Positions 7,710-19,118 are shown, counted from the stretch's first letter. The stretch: 44,272 nucleotides of DNA from Streptococcus infantis (GCF_015546995.1 NZ_JADMUH010000015.1:1-44272); one strand, 5' to 3'. Translations and numbers: made by a program. Notes: generated from the sequence alone by a model not told the origin.

Positions 7710-8257
7710 TAACGTACTCTATTTCTCTTCATGTCAAAGTCGTATTCTTCGCTTTGAGCTTCTTCAGGTAAACGAATATCTTCAATGTTTACCACAACAC
7801 CAACAGGTGTCAAAAGATACATTGTGTTCGCTACTTTTCTTAACTCACCAGCAAGGACATGACGTGCTCCATCCAAGTAATCCAAACAACGACGAGCTTG
7901 AACTTCTGTCATATATTGGAAGTCAATCAAGATACTTTCATTTCCAGCCAACAAATCAACAATATCTGTTGCATCTTCATAACGGCGTGGGTAACGAACA
8001 TCGATGGTTACTTTTTCAGTAGAGTGATGGCTTTCAATTGCTAGTTGTTGCTGACGGGCATGAAGTTTTGTAATATTTTTCTCTTTTGCTCCGACTGAAG
8101 AAGAATCTTGAGCAGCAGCTTGCTGTGGCAATTCTCTTTTTTGAGGAACCGAAGCTAGTGAACGTTCAGGTTGTGCAGCTACAACTTCTGAAGCAACTTC
8201 ATCTCCATCTTCTGTAAAGTAATCTATAAATTTATCAAATTTATCTTTTAATGACAT
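7709..8257 (-). CDS. sepF: Cell division protein SepF
   Basis: SepF anchors and aligns FtsZ filaments at the membrane. The 182-residue protein starts with a short amphipathic membrane-binding helix ([20 protein letters not shown]), continues with a low-complexity linker rich in A, Q and S (about 20-80), and ends with the SepF domain (about 80-165). That domain contains [40 protein letters not shown] and [20 protein letters not shown]. All core features of the dimeric FtsZ-binding domain are present. It is immediately downstream of ylmE and translationally coupled to ylmG, as in other Gram-positive division clusters. Confidence 0.95.
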   Translation of the reverse strand: MSLKDKFDKFIDYFTEDGDEVASEVVAAQPERSLASVPQKRELPQQAAAQDSSSVGAKEKNITKLHARQQQLAIESHHSTEKVTIDVRYPRRYEDATDIVDLLAGNESILIDFQYMTEVQARRCLDYLDGARHVLAGELRKVANTMYLLTPVGVVVNIEDIRLPEEAQSEEYDFDMKRNRVR

Positions 8258-8266
8258 GATTATTTC

Positions 8267-8938
8267 CTATTTAAAAAATGCTGTACCAATTCGAACAAAA
8301 GTCGAGCCACATTGAATCGCTTCTTTGTAGTCACGACTCATTCCCATACTTAGTTCTGTCATTGGCATATTGGGGAATTGTTGTTCACGGATGTATTGTT
8401 GCAACTCTTGCGTTTCTTTAAAGATTTTTTGCAACTCTTCTGTTTGGGCCTCAAAGGGAGCCATGGTCATGAGACCAACATACTCGATTTGATTCAAGCT
8501 AGACAAGTCTGGCAAGACTGTCAATAGTTCTTCTTTTGAAAAACCATGCTTGCTTTCCTCTCCAGAAATATTGACCTGCAAAAAACATTTAACGGTTCGA
8601 TCGGCACGTTTTTGAATCTCTTGGGCTAATTTCAAAGAATCTAAAGCGTGAAAATAATCAACAAAAGGAATAACATCCTTGACTTTTCTTCTTTGTAAGC
8701 TACCAATCAAGTGCCAAGTAACATCTTTATCACTTAAAGCATGATACTTTTCAAGAAATTTGTCAACACGGTTTTCACCGATGTGTTTGACTCCTTGGTC
8801 AATCAAATTTGCTGCAGTTGCAATATCAACATATTTTGTTACGGCAATTACAGAAACCGAACCGTCTTCACGGCCGGTTTCTTGAATTGCTTTTGTAACC
8901 TGTTGAAATACCTGATTTGTATTTTCTTTTAAATCCAT
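8267..8938 (-). CDS. ylmE: PLP-binding homeostasis protein YlmE (YggS family)
   Basis: A 223-residue pyridoxal-phosphate-binding protein of the YggS/PROSC family, which keeps free PLP and amino-acid/keto-acid pools in balance. The PLP lysine is in VIAVTKYV near residue 34. Other family marks are HIGENRV, WHLIGSLQRRK, HALDSLKLA, CFLQVNISGEESKHGF, YVGLMTMAP and the phosphate-binding end LSMGMSRDYKEAIQCGSTFVRIG. The fold is alanine-racemase-like but monomeric with no known enzymatic turnover. It begins five bases after the ftsZ stop and precedes sepF, the standard place for ylmE in Gram-positive division clusters. Confidence 0.95.
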   Translation of the reverse strand: MDLKENTNQVFQQVTKAIQETGREDGSVSVIAVTKYVDIATAANLIDQGVKHIGENRVDKFLEKYHALSDKDVTWHLIGSLQRRKVKDVIPFVDYFHALDSLKLAQEIQKRADRTVKCFLQVNISGEESKHGFSKEELLTVLPDLSSLNQIEYVGLMTMAPFEAQTEELQKIFKETQELQQYIREQQFPNMPMTELSMGMSRDYKEAIQCGSTFVRIGTAFFK

Positions 8939-8943
8939 CTCTA

Positions 8944-10200
<1,257 letters not shown>

Positions 10201-10213
10201 TTATTCCTCTATC

Positions 10214-11581
10214 CTATTCATCAAACATGCTTCCGATTAAGCTACGGAATCGCTCAGTTAATTTTGGTTTCTCTTCTGATTGATTTGGAGTTGTTGAGTC
10301 AGCAGCATAAGTTGGTTCTGCTGATTCAGTTGAAGTTGTACCAAACACTGAACGTTGAGAAGCTGCAGGTTTTTCCTGACTTGAAGTTCTGAAGTCAATT
10401 GGTTGTTGACGTAGAACTTGATCTCCTCTGATAGCTCTTTGAGCTAAAACATTCACTTCTGTAAGACTTCCAGCAAATTCTGACAAACTAATCACATGAG
10501 CAAATGCAGGATTGCGGATACCTACTTGGTTTGGAACATAAAGTTTCACACGAACTCCAAGTACTTCTTGGGCAAGCTCAACGATACCTGGTAGAATAGC
10601 ATTCCCACCAATCAGAGCAATACCTCCTGGCAAGTCCAACAAATGTCTTCTTTCCAAATCTTGTTTGATTTGTTCAAAGATATGTTTTAATCTAGCTGAA
10701 ATAATTTGAGCCAAGTATTCTTCTGTAACTTCAACAGGTTCTACTTCACCAATCACTTCAACTTGGAAAGTTTCTTTGCTTGCAAGTTGCGGATAAGCTT
10801 CACCGTAGTTAAGCTTCAAACCTTCTGCAATCTTCTTAGAAGTTTTAAGAACTTTTGAAATGTCTTTAGTGACGTAATCGCCACCTTCTTGGTAAACATT
10901 TGTGTATTGAAGTTCTTGATTACGGATAGTAGCAACACTTGTTTGACCACCACCCATATCGATAACAGTCGCTCCAAACTCACGTTCGCCTTCGTTAAGA
11001 ACAGAGTTTACAATTGCAAGTGGTGAAATAATCACGTTATCGACTTGAACTCCAACACGTTCTACAGTTTTACGAAGGTTGTGAAGAATGGTTCTTGGAC
11101 CTGTATAGAGAAGTCCACGCATTTCCAAACGAACACCCATCATACCACGAGGGTCTCGAATACCTTGGAAACCATCTACTACAAATTCTTCTGGCACAAA
11201 CGTAATCACTTCACGATCAGGTGTCATGCTCTTAGTCAAAGCTGATTTGACAACATTCTCAACATCTTGATCTGTAATTTCTTTTGTATCTGATGTTACA
11301 GGAATCATTCCTTGAGTTGGTTCCACTTGCAACAAGTTTGCTGGAAGTCCAACGTTTACTGATTTGATTGAAATTCCTGCTTTTTCTTCTGCTTGAGAAA
11401 TAGCAGATTTGATAGCCGTTGCTGCGGCTTCGATGTCAACGATAATCCCATCCTTGACACCTTTACTTTTGGCGTTACTAACACCGATTACATTTACTTC
11501 ACCATCTACAAGCTCAGCAACTAACACTTTAATTGAGCTTGTTCCAATATCTAAGCCTGTAAAGAAACCATTTCTAGTCAT
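10214..11581 (-). CDS. ftsA: Cell division protein FtsA
   Basis: Actin-like ATPase that tethers FtsZ to the membrane. The 455-residue protein has the phosphate-1 motif [16 protein letters not shown] at the N-terminus, the 1C subdomain (about 85-165), the phosphate-2 motif [14 protein letters not shown] near 205 and the adenosine motif [12 protein letters not shown] near 335. A Q/S/T/E-rich linker leads to the C-terminal amphipathic membrane helix [14 protein letters not shown]. It is the first gene of the division operon, with an extended -10 promoter 80 bases upstream, and is followed by ftsZ. Confidence 0.98.
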   Translation of the reverse strand: MTRNGFFTGLDIGTSSIKVLVAELVDGEVNVIGVSNAKSKGVKDGIIVDIEAAATAIKSAISQAEEKAGISIKSVNVGLPANLLQVEPTQGMIPVTSDTKEITDQDVENVVKSALTKSMTPDREVITFVPEEFVVDGFQGIRDPRGMMGVRLEMRGLLYTGPRTILHNLRKTVERVGVQVDNVIISPLAIVNSVLNEGEREFGATVIDMGGGQTSVATIRNQELQYTNVYQEGGDYVTKDISKVLKTSKKIAEGLKLNYGEAYPQLASKETFQVEVIGEVEPVEVTEEYLAQIISARLKHIFEQIKQDLERRHLLDLPGGIALIGGNAILPGIVELAQEVLGVRVKLYVPNQVGIRNPAFAHVISLSEFAGSLTEVNVLAQRAIRGDQVLRQQPIDFRTSSQEKPAASQRSVFGTTSTESAEPTYAADSTTPNQSEEKPKLTERFRSLIGSMFDE

Positions 11582-11950
11582 TACATTGCGTCCTCTCTAT
11601 CTTCCAAGTTTCACACTTTGATTTTTTAATAGCTACAAGAAGGCATAGCTATTCACAGAATATTATATCACAAAAATCCGATTCGTGCCTAATTTTTTGT
11701 GATTTTATCGAAGGTTTTTCATTAAATTTATTTTAATATTCCATTACAAGTCCCTCTTTTTTATTTTTTCTATGAAAAACAGTGTAAAAGAGTCAGAAAA
11801 GCTGAAAAATGCGGTGTAATTTATTGTATTTTTTCAAGTATTTTCATGCCAAGTTCATTTCAATTTTAAGTTAAGGAGAAGTACTTAATTTTCCCCTAAA
11901 AAATCGTTCTCTGCTGGTCTAATTTTTATACAAAAACGATTAGTTGTAAC
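11582..11950. other. Intergenic region between the polysaccharide operon and ftsA
   Basis: About 370 bases with no credible gene. It holds the ftsA leader, including an inverted repeat AATAGCTA (11628-11635) with TAGCTATT (11646-11653), and the ftsA extended -10. The remaining 250 bases are AT-rich; only frames of 15 codons or fewer were found and no known repeat (BOX, RUP) was recognised. Confidence 0.6.
11662..11670 (-). promoter_or_regulatory. Extended -10 promoter of ftsA
   Basis: Minus strand TG-A-TATAAT (11670-11662). No good TTGACA lies at the expected distance, as usual for extended -10 promoters. It probably drives ftsA-ftsZ and the downstream division genes. Confidence 0.7.
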
Positions 11951-11977
11951 AAAAAAAGAAGTCCAAAAAGACTTCTT
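11951..11977 (-). terminator. Terminator of the surface polysaccharide operon
   Basis: Minus strand AAGAAGTC (11977-11970), six-base loop, GACTTCTT (11963-11956), then seven T's. The stem begins within the stop codon of the last polysaccharide gene. Confidence 0.9.
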
Positions 11978-13031
11978 ATTTTGTTAATTCTTTAAGAGCA
12001 CTGGTTAGGTAGAAACCATCTCGTATCTTTTTACCAATATTTTTTGCATTTGCAACCAATTCTTGATAATCGACATCTGATAGATTTTCGATCGTGTTTT
12101 TTAAATCATGAAGCGATTCTACTGCAATCCCACAGCCATTCTCAAGCACAAAACGAGACAAGGAAGACTGTTCCCACACTACAAGTGGGAATCCAGATGC
12201 CAAATAAAGGGATGCCTTGTGAGAATTGTTGAAGCGAAGGTACTCACCAAAGACACCACTGCACGTGTCAGCACTATCACCGTCCCAGACAAGTCCAAAG
12301 CCTCCCTCAAGAACTGAAGGTAACTCATCAGGCAGGAAGGAACCAAAGTAGGTTTCGTTTAAAAGAGCTCTATTCTCATCAAAGCCGACACCATAGAGAT
12401 TATAAGAAGGTTCTGCAGGAAGTTTATAAAGATAACCCGCTTTTTCCTGAGCCAAATTACCTGCGACAATAATGGGGTGATCTTTTGTTTGGCCACTCTT
12501 TTCTTGAAAATCTGGAATCAAATAGTCGAAAATTCCAAGACTAACAATCTTATCTTCTGCAATCCCTTTGTCCACTAAAACAGATTTCATGATTGGATTA
12601 TGGGCAATCACTCCATCAGCTATCTTCAACAAACTTGATTCTTGAAGATGAACCCGAATCTTATGTTTTAAAGGTACTGTATCCAAATTAGCATATCGTA
12701 AAGCTTCCAAATCATGGATAATAAAGTAGACTTTCACCCCACTTCGCTGGATTTTTCTTACCAATCGAGTGGTGAAAAAACTATGGTGGAGCATGGGAAA
12801 TTGAATCAATAATTGATCCCCTGATTTCAACTGAGAGAAAGCTTGAGCTAGAGCTTTCGCCTTGTGTTGTTGAGCTTTAACGGTTCCCATATGGTACCAA
12901 TTATCAACTGTTAACAACAAAGGTTGATAACCTTCTCGTTTGACGATCTCCTCGACATCATTTCTAGCCTTATTTCCGGCGTTACGAGCACCAGAATCTT
13001 TTAAAAACTCTTCTTTTAGAAAATACTTCAT
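11976..13031 (-). CDS. Putative galactofuranosyltransferase (GT-B type)
   Basis: A 351-residue cytoplasmic glycosyltransferase resembling the streptococcal and enterobacterial galactofuranosyl/glucosyl transferases of polysaccharide loci. It begins MKYFLKEEFLKDSGARNAGN. It contains YFIIHDLEALRY (about 103-114), a motif typical of this family, then DGVIAHNPIMKSVLVDKGI and, in the C-terminal nucleotide-sugar half, GFGLVWDGDSADTCSGVFGE and SHKASLYLASGFPLVVWEQS. It lies directly downstream of glf, which makes UDP-galactofuranose, so a Galf transfer role is likely but inferred. It is the last gene of the operon, ending at a terminator. Confidence 0.8.
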   Translation of the reverse strand: MKYFLKEEFLKDSGARNAGNKARNDVEEIVKREGYQPLLLTVDNWYHMGTVKAQQHKAKALAQAFSQLKSGDQLLIQFPMLHHSFFTTRLVRKIQRSGVKVYFIIHDLEALRYANLDTVPLKHKIRVHLQESSLLKIADGVIAHNPIMKSVLVDKGIAEDKIVSLGIFDYLIPDFQEKSGQTKDHPIIVAGNLAQEKAGYLYKLPAEPSYNLYGVGFDENRALLNETYFGSFLPDELPSVLEGGFGLVWDGDSADTCSGVFGEYLRFNNSHKASLYLASGFPLVVWEQSSLSRFVLENGCGIAVESLHDLKNTIENLSDVDYQELVANAKNIGKKIRDGFYLTSALKELTK

Positions 13032-13046
13032 GGATCTCTGTTTCTT

Positions 13047-14144
13047 TCAATCAAATTCATTTGCTACGACTTCCAAAGCACGCTCAATGACCACGTGCAT
13101 ATCGTAGTATTTATAGTCTGCTAGGCGTCCACAGAAGATGACCTTGTCATTTTTGGCTGCTTCTTCTTGATATTTAGCAAACATAGCGTTGTTCTTTTCA
13201 TCATTGATTGGGTAGTAGGGTTCATCCCCACGTTTCCAGTCAGCTGGGTATTCACGGGTGATGACTGTCTTCGACTGGGTTCCATACTCGAAGTGCTTAT
13301 GCTCGATAATCCGAGTATAAGGAATCTCACGCTCGGTATAGTTGACTACAGCATTCCCTTGATAATTTTCCTCATCCAAGATTTCGTGTTCAAAACGCAG
13401 GCTGCGGTACTCCAACTCCCCATGTTTGTAATCAAAGTACTGGTCAATCATCCCTGTGAAGACTACTTTTTCTGCTGATGCTTCCAGCTCTTCACGATTA
13501 GCAAAGAAATCAACCCCAAGCTCTACTTCGACGTCGCCCAACATGTTTTCAATGATGACGTTGTAGCCACCGATTGGAATCCCTTGGTAACGGTCGTTAA
13601 AGTAATTATTATCAAAGGTCAAACGAACCGGAAGACGTTTGATGATAAACGGAGGAAGGTCTGTTGCAGAACGTCCCCATTGTTTTTCTGTATAGCCCTT
13701 GATCAATTTTTCATAGATGTCCGGACCAATCAACTTGATGGCTTGTTCTTCCAAGTTTTTAGGCTCAACATCTTTCATATCAGCCGTTTGCTCGGCAATC
13801 TTGTCTTTGACTTCTTGGGGAGTCTTGGTCCCCCACATAGCGTAGAAGGTATTCATGTTGAAAGGAAGATTATAAAGGTTCCCCTTGTAGTTAGCCACTG
13901 GTGAGTTGATATAGTTATTAAATTCAGCAAACTGGTTGACATAATCCCACACTTTTTTGTTGGAAGTATGGAAAATGTGAGCGCCATACTTGTGGACATT
14001 GATGCCCTCAACATTTTCACAGTAGATGTTTCCACCGATGTGATCACGCTTGTCAATCACTTTTACTTTTTTGCCACGTTTTGTAGCTTCGTGTGCAAAG
14101 ATTGCTCCAGACAAACCTGCTCCAACGATTAAATAGTCATACAT
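13047..14144 (-). CDS. glf: UDP-galactopyranose mutase
   Basis: Flavoenzyme converting UDP-galactopyranose to UDP-galactofuranose, the donor for Galf residues. The 365-residue protein starts with the FAD-binding Rossmann motif YDYLIVGAGLSGAIFAHEA. It shows HKYGAHIFHTSNKKVWDYV, the conserved GYTEKQWG region (about 150-157), RLTFDNNYFNDRYQGIP, and the C-terminal FCGRLADYKYYDMHVVI, where the arginine and tyrosines contact substrate and flavin. Length is typical for bacterial Glf. It sits in the polysaccharide operon between wzy and the Galf-transferase-like gene. Confidence 0.97.
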   Translation of the reverse strand: MYDYLIVGAGLSGAIFAHEATKRGKKVKVIDKRDHIGGNIYCENVEGINVHKYGAHIFHTSNKKVWDYVNQFAEFNNYINSPVANYKGNLYNLPFNMNTFYAMWGTKTPQEVKDKIAEQTADMKDVEPKNLEEQAIKLIGPDIYEKLIKGYTEKQWGRSATDLPPFIIKRLPVRLTFDNNYFNDRYQGIPIGGYNVIIENMLGDVEVELGVDFFANREELEASAEKVVFTGMIDQYFDYKHGELEYRSLRFEHEILDEENYQGNAVVNYTEREIPYTRIIEHKHFEYGTQSKTVITREYPADWKRGDEPYYPINDEKNNAMFAKYQEEAAKNDKVIFCGRLADYKYYDMHVVIERALEVVANEFD

Positions 14145-14270
14145 ATTAAAACTCCGTTAATAAACTCTACAATTTCTTATTAATGCCGACTCAGGATCAG
14201 CAAAGGTTAGTTACTTTTTTAGAAAGGTATCATTTCATGTATTAGACCCGCCTAAAATTTTGTACTAGAG

Positions 14271-15419
14271 CTAAGTCTCATTTGATGCAACAATATCATT
14301 TGATTCTTTTTTGCTAAAGGTATTTGTTGTAAATAGCAAAAACATGAATATATTATATGTAGGAACAAACCAAAAGGCTTCAATCATACAGTTAAAAGCA
14401 ATCAATGATAAAATCGCAACGAATAAATATTGACCATCCTTATACTGTTTTCTCGAGGCGACAACATAAATTACGATCAATAGGACTACAGGAACTATTC
14501 CATATGTAAACAACATCTGCACATAAGAAGAATCCACATAGTTATACCCAATTACAGATTCTGTTTTTCCACCTGATCCGATAAATTGAACGTTTCTAGT
14601 CCCAAATAGATGCACTTCAAATGTAGTAAATGCATTCCTGCCTAGAGCCAGCCTTCCCGTAATTAATTTGTTTATCGATACTAAAAATGGATCAGACCAT
14701 GAAAACTTGTATGATAAATAGGTAACAACTGAAGCGAATACAACAGCCGAATAAGGTAGCAAGGCAAATATTTTTAATTTTTTCCCCTTGCTATAATAAA
14801 AATATGTAAAAATAACTGTCGCTAACAAGATTGACAAAGCATTTAAACGTGCATCACAGTATTTTATAATAAAAGCTGATAGCAAGAAGCCAAACAGAGT
14901 TCTGGACCATATCAATTTATCTTTTAAAAGATAAGAAATTGCTATAAATAGATAGAAGCAATGTGATGCAAAGTCGGTAGGATAAATAAACCCAAACGAA
15001 TTTCGAATAACACCCGCACGATTATATTGCAGGTTAGGAACAATGCCAACCAGCGATAAAAGAAAAACTCCAACTACAAGAACACCAGCTACAATTACAT
15101 AGTTCCTCAAAACTACTTTCATATCCACATTAACCAAGAGGACTAGTAGCAGCGAATAGACTAGAAAATTAAGCCTATTCGTTTGAAAATACACTAAAAT
15201 CCCCGAAAGCAACAATAGAATAGAAAATATTAGATATTTGTATGAGACCCGCATTTTATGTAAAAAACGAAGCCCTAAAAGCAATACAACTAAAAATAGG
15301 AAATTTAGTTTAACTTGAAAAAAAGTCCTATCCAGCATCGTAGTTGATATGGTATTAAAAAACACCACTACAGATACAACAATGCTGACTAGTAAGTTTT
15401 CAAATTTAATTTTTATCAT
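14271..15419 (-). CDS. wzy: Oligosaccharide repeat-unit polymerase (Wzy)
   Basis: A 382-residue integral membrane protein with about ten to twelve hydrophobic segments and a basic start (MIKIKFENLLVSIVVSVVVF). A larger extracytoplasmic loop around 245-300 includes NKLITGRLALGRNAFTTFEV and FIGSGGKTESVIGYNYVDSS, which matches the G-R-x3 and NxY-type features of Wzy polymerases. Wzy joins flipped lipid-linked repeats on the outer face of the membrane. Sequence conservation in this family is poor; the call rests on topology, loop motifs, and being the only polymerase-like gene beside wzx. It is separated by 126 bases from glf and 217 from wzx, the widest gaps in the operon. Confidence 0.85.
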   Translation of the reverse strand: MIKIKFENLLVSIVVSVVVFFNTISTTMLDRTFFQVKLNFLFLVVLLLGLRFLHKMRVSYKYLIFSILLLLSGILVYFQTNRLNFLVYSLLLVLLVNVDMKVVLRNYVIVAGVLVVGVFLLSLVGIVPNLQYNRAGVIRNSFGFIYPTDFASHCFYLFIAISYLLKDKLIWSRTLFGFLLSAFIIKYCDARLNALSILLATVIFTYFYYSKGKKLKIFALLPYSAVVFASVVTYLSYKFSWSDPFLVSINKLITGRLALGRNAFTTFEVHLFGTRNVQFIGSGGKTESVIGYNYVDSSYVQMLFTYGIVPVVLLIVIYVVASRKQYKDGQYLFVAILSLIAFNCMIEAFWFVPTYNIFMFLLFTTNTFSKKESNDIVASNET

Positions 15420-15636
15420 ATTTTTTGAAAAAGAATCATACAGGGTGAATTATAAGAAAAAGAAATATCGAATTGAATGAGAAAAATAGTATTTCTTTAA
15501 TCCCCTAGTTCACTTATACTCTTCTATCCTCCCTTTCCTAACTATTTAATCAACCAAAGCGAATTTAATCTTTACAAGAGTTTATTTCACAATAAAACTA
15601 TAAGCTACTGAGATCTCTTATTTATTCCATACAATG

Positions 15637-17052
15637 TCACTTATTCAATAACTGCCGTTTCAACTCTTTTGGACTAATTACTTTTAAGAATAGTATTTGA
15701 GAAATGTAAATCACCGCTCCTATTACAGCAAATACCATAACATTTATAACAGGCGTAAAATTCACTGTAGTTTTTACAACGAATAGTACACCGTACATGA
15801 GAGCTGATGCTCCTATAATTTTAACTGTCGAAGCAAGAAAAGGCACTTCCTTTAAATAGTTTCTTGTAAAATATAGTTGAATAGCCCATACTAAAGCTTC
15901 TGTTAATACAGAAACAATGGCTGCTCCGATGTAACCTAATTTAGGTAGTAATAATAAATTTAAACCGACACTCACAATAGCTGGAATTGTTGTCGAAATC
16001 ATAAATTCTTTATTTTTATTATGTGGAATCAATATTTGAATACCCATAATATTTGTCCAACCAATAAAGAACATTCTAAAAATCATAATTGCTATCGCAT
16101 ACTTAGCATCTTGGAAATCCTGTCCTAAGAAAAATTGGACGAAATCATCATTAACAATCAACACTCCTGCAATGATAGGAAAAATGACTAAATTGTATAT
16201 TAAGAAAGACATCTGATGCATTTTGTTTACAGCCTTGTGATCTCCAGTAGATAGGAGATTGGCAACACGAGGAAGCATCACACTTCCTAATGAAGTCACT
16301 AGTGTAAGCAAAATATTGACCAATTTTAAGGCTTGGTCGTAAATCCCGACGTCTTTAGTTGAAGCTAATGTTCCTAGCATAGTACGATCCAAAGTAACAT
16401 ATAGCGAAATAGCTATTTGAGGCAAAAACAAGAGAATAACTGGTTTCAAGTGTTGTTTAGCATAGGTCCAATCAAAATGTGGTTTCCCGATAAATTCTCT
16501 AGCTGGCAACCACATGCTCAACTGCCCCAGCAACTCAAATATAGTCAACAAAAAAACATATAAATATAAATCGTTTGCTGATTTAACAAACAAGAAAATC
16601 GAAATAACACCTACAAGTTTGACAGTAATATTTCTAACCGTTATCTTACGAAAGTCTTCCAATCCTTGGAAGAGCCAGGAGATATCCATCCCCTTAGATA
16701 CCAAGCTCAATCCCAAAATATATGCAACTGGATTCTGCATAAATGAAAAAGAGAGACACACGATAATGTATAAGGTGATTGAAAGGATTGTGGCACCAAG
16801 TTGCAAGGTATATATGCCCCAAAAGTTTTTCCCGATATCCTTCCTATGGCCTGAAATTTCTTTTGTTCCGTAGTTGGCAACACCTAAAGTAGCTAAAAGA
16901 ATAAAGTAGGTAACAATTGAATTAAAGTAGCCGTATATCCCTAAATCATTTGAGCTAAATACCCGGGTCACATAAGGTGTCGTTATAATTGGAAGAATTA
17001 TGACTAGTAGTTGGTAAGAGAGATTATATGCATAATTTTTTAAAACCTTCAT
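15637..17052 (-). CDS. wzx: Polysaccharide repeat-unit flippase (Wzx)
   Basis: A 471-residue polytopic membrane protein of the MOP/polysaccharide-transport superfamily, with roughly 12-14 membrane spans. It starts MKVLKNYAYNLSYQLLVIIL followed by PIITTPYVTRVFSSNDLGIY, the canonical Wzx N-terminus, and has YGTKEISGHR and a central segment around PQIAISLYVTLDRTMLG. It moves undecaprenyl-linked repeat units from the inner to the outer face of the membrane. Starts 6 bases after the GT2 gene. Confidence 0.95.
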   Translation of the reverse strand: MKVLKNYAYNLSYQLLVIILPIITTPYVTRVFSSNDLGIYGYFNSIVTYFILLATLGVANYGTKEISGHRKDIGKNFWGIYTLQLGATILSITLYIIVCLSFSFMQNPVAYILGLSLVSKGMDISWLFQGLEDFRKITVRNITVKLVGVISIFLFVKSANDLYLYVFLLTIFELLGQLSMWLPAREFIGKPHFDWTYAKQHLKPVILLFLPQIAISLYVTLDRTMLGTLASTKDVGIYDQALKLVNILLTLVTSLGSVMLPRVANLLSTGDHKAVNKMHQMSFLIYNLVIFPIIAGVLIVNDDFVQFFLGQDFQDAKYAIAIMIFRMFFIGWTNIMGIQILIPHNKNKEFMISTTIPAIVSVGLNLLLLPKLGYIGAAIVSVLTEALVWAIQLYFTRNYLKEVPFLASTVKIIGASALMYGVLFVVKTTVNFTPVINVMVFAVIGAVIYISQILFLKVISPKELKRQLLNK

Positions 17053-17058
17053 TCTTAC

Positions 17059-18024
17059 CTAACCCATCTTCTCTCTAATTTTTTCATACAGTTTTGGAGA
17101 AACCAAAAGCATCAAGTATTTCACTTTATTTTTCCCTGTTGTATTTGGATTAGGAATAATATCGTTAAAATATCTAGTGTATTCTTTTCTGATTTTATTG
17201 ACATCCAAATACATATCTGAACTGAGCATAGCATGGACAACATGTAGACCATTAAAGACGTAGCGGACATTTAAAGCTCTTCTCATTTCCTTATCATTAG
17301 GATAGTCTCGTTCGATATAACTTCTATTCCATTCCATGGCCTTGTAAAAATCTAAGAGACGTTCACTGTACTTCGAATTAACAGTACTGCCCATGCGTCG
17401 GTAGTATTTATAAACACTTCTATACCCAACCGCAATTTCAGTACAGTAATGAATATGCTCGTAAGCCATCGCTAAATCTTCGTATATCATTCCCTCTGGA
17501 TAAGGATACTGAAGTAAAATCTCTTTCTTATAGAGTTTACCACCTGGATGTGTTCCAACACTATTTCCGTAAAACATACGAACAAGGCCTGTATAACGAT
17601 CTAATTTCTCACTATTTTCAAGAGAAATGTCGTCAGTATTCAATTCTGTTTGATAATTTCGTACTTCAACAATTGACGTGACGACTAAATCGACTACGTA
17701 TTTATCTCTCAAAGCAACTAAATACTCGACGGCTTTTAAATCGTAATAATCATCAGAATCTAAAAACATAATCCAATCAGAAGATGATGCTTGGACTCCA
17801 ATATTTCTGGCACGAGATTGACCTCCATTATCAATATGAAGTACTTTAATACGCTCATCTTCTCGAGCATATTGGTCACAAATTTCTCCTGAAGAATCTG
17901 TAGAACCATCATCTACCAGTATAATTTCTATATTTTTATAGGTCTGTTGTCGTAGACTTTCTACACAATAACTCAGGCAGTCTTCAACATTGTACACAGG
18001 TACAACAATAGAAACCTTATCCAT
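17059..18024 (-). CDS. Family 2 glycosyltransferase
   Basis: A 321-residue GT-A fold transferase. The N-terminal domain has VSIVVPVYNVEDCLSYCVES, the nucleotide-binding VDDGSTDSSGEICD and the metal-binding SDWIMFLDSDDYYD (about 84-97). The C-terminal part is mostly helical and contains EDLAMAYEHIHYC, the likely catalytic-base region of this subfamily. It transfers one sugar onto the growing lipid-linked repeat unit in the cytosol; donor and linkage cannot be read from sequence. It sits six bases from mnaA and six from wzx. Confidence 0.93.
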   Translation of the reverse strand: MDKVSIVVPVYNVEDCLSYCVESLRQQTYKNIEIILVDDGSTDSSGEICDQYAREDERIKVLHIDNGGQSRARNIGVQASSSDWIMFLDSDDYYDLKAVEYLVALRDKYVVDLVVTSIVEVRNYQTELNTDDISLENSEKLDRYTGLVRMFYGNSVGTHPGGKLYKKEILLQYPYPEGMIYEDLAMAYEHIHYCTEIAVGYRSVYKYYRRMGSTVNSKYSERLLDFYKAMEWNRSYIERDYPNDKEMRRALNVRYVFNGLHVVHAMLSSDMYLDVNKIRKEYTRYFNDIIPNPNTTGKNKVKYLMLLVSPKLYEKIREKMG

Positions 18025-18029
18025 TATCC

Positions 18030-19118
18030 CTATCCTTCCAAAATAATATCGACGATTCTTTCACAAGCTTTTCCATCTCCGTATGGGTTGCTAGCCTTAC
18101 TCATCTTGTTATATTCTGTTTGGTTTTCTAAAAGAAGTTTAAAATTAGAGTAAATATTTTCTTCGTCCGTACCCACTAATTTCAATGTTCCAGCAGCAAT
18201 CCCCTCCGGACGCTCTGTTGTATCTCGCATGACTAAAACAGGCTTCCCTAAGGATGGAGCCTCTTCCTGCACACCACCAGAATCTGTTAAAATCATGTAG
18301 CTTTGGTTCATGAAATTATGGAAATCAATAACCTCTAAAGGTTCAATAATTTTCATGCGTTCATTATCACCAAATACTTTACTGGCCAATTCACGAACTT
18401 TAGGATTTTTATGAATTGGGTAAACAACCTTGACATCCTCAAATTCATTTAAAATGCGATTAACGGCATTAAACATATGCTCCATTGGTTGACCAAGATT
18501 TTCACGTCTGTGAGCTGTCAGCATAATTAACTTACTGTCCTTAGCCCACTCTAAAATTGGGTGGTCATAATTTTCCTGGACAGTTGTCTTCAAAGCATCA
18601 ATAACGGTATTCCCAGTCACAAAGATATTTTTTCTTCCTTCTTTTAGCAGATTTTCCTTTGCAACTTCTGTCGGGGCGAAATTATAATCTGCAATAATGG
18701 AAGTGGTTTGGCGGTTGAATTCTTCAGGGAACGGACTTTGAAGATTATAAGTTCGCAAACCTGCTTCCACATGCCCAACCTTGATACCCAAATAAAATGC
18801 AGCTAAAGCCGTAGCAAAAGTCGTAGTTGTATCACCGTGAACAAGAACGATATCTGGTTTTTCTTGCTCAAAAACCGTTTGAATCTTGTCTAGAATACTA
18901 GTCGTGATTGTAAATAGAGTTTGGTTCGCTTTCATAATTCCTAAATCATAATCAGGAACTACTTTAAAGACATCCAAAACTTGTTCAAGCATTTCTTTGT
19001 GTTGGCCAGTTACACAGACAATAGTCTCAATTGAATCATTTTTCTTTAACTCATTTACTAATGGACACATTTTTATTGCTTCTGGACGTGTCCCAAAAAC
19101 CAACATTACTTTTTTCAT
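18030..19118 (-). CDS. mnaA: UDP-N-acetylglucosamine 2-epimerase (non-hydrolysing)
   Basis: Converts UDP-GlcNAc to UDP-ManNAc. The 362-residue protein has family motifs throughout: VFGTRPEAIKMCPLV, VCVTGQHKEM, LVHGDTTTTFATALAAFYLG, VGHVEAGLRTYN, MLTAHRRENLGQP, and LTDSGGVQEEAPSLGKPVLV. Lengths and motifs match the bacterial MnaA/WecB group and not the hydrolysing NeuC group. Its presence within the operon indicates that the polymer probably contains ManNAc or a derivative, which fits the WecG/TagA-type transferase two genes upstream. It overlaps the GT4 gene by four bases. Confidence 0.96.
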   Translation of the reverse strand: MKKVMLVFGTRPEAIKMCPLVNELKKNDSIETIVCVTGQHKEMLEQVLDVFKVVPDYDLGIMKANQTLFTITTSILDKIQTVFEQEKPDIVLVHGDTTTTFATALAAFYLGIKVGHVEAGLRTYNLQSPFPEEFNRQTTSIIADYNFAPTEVAKENLLKEGRKNIFVTGNTVIDALKTTVQENYDHPILEWAKDSKLIMLTAHRRENLGQPMEHMFNAVNRILNEFEDVKVVYPIHKNPKVRELASKVFGDNERMKIIEPLEVIDFHNFMNQSYMILTDSGGVQEEAPSLGKPVLVMRDTTERPEGIAAGTLKLVGTDEENIYSNFKLLLENQTEYNKMSKASNPYGDGKACERIVDIILEG

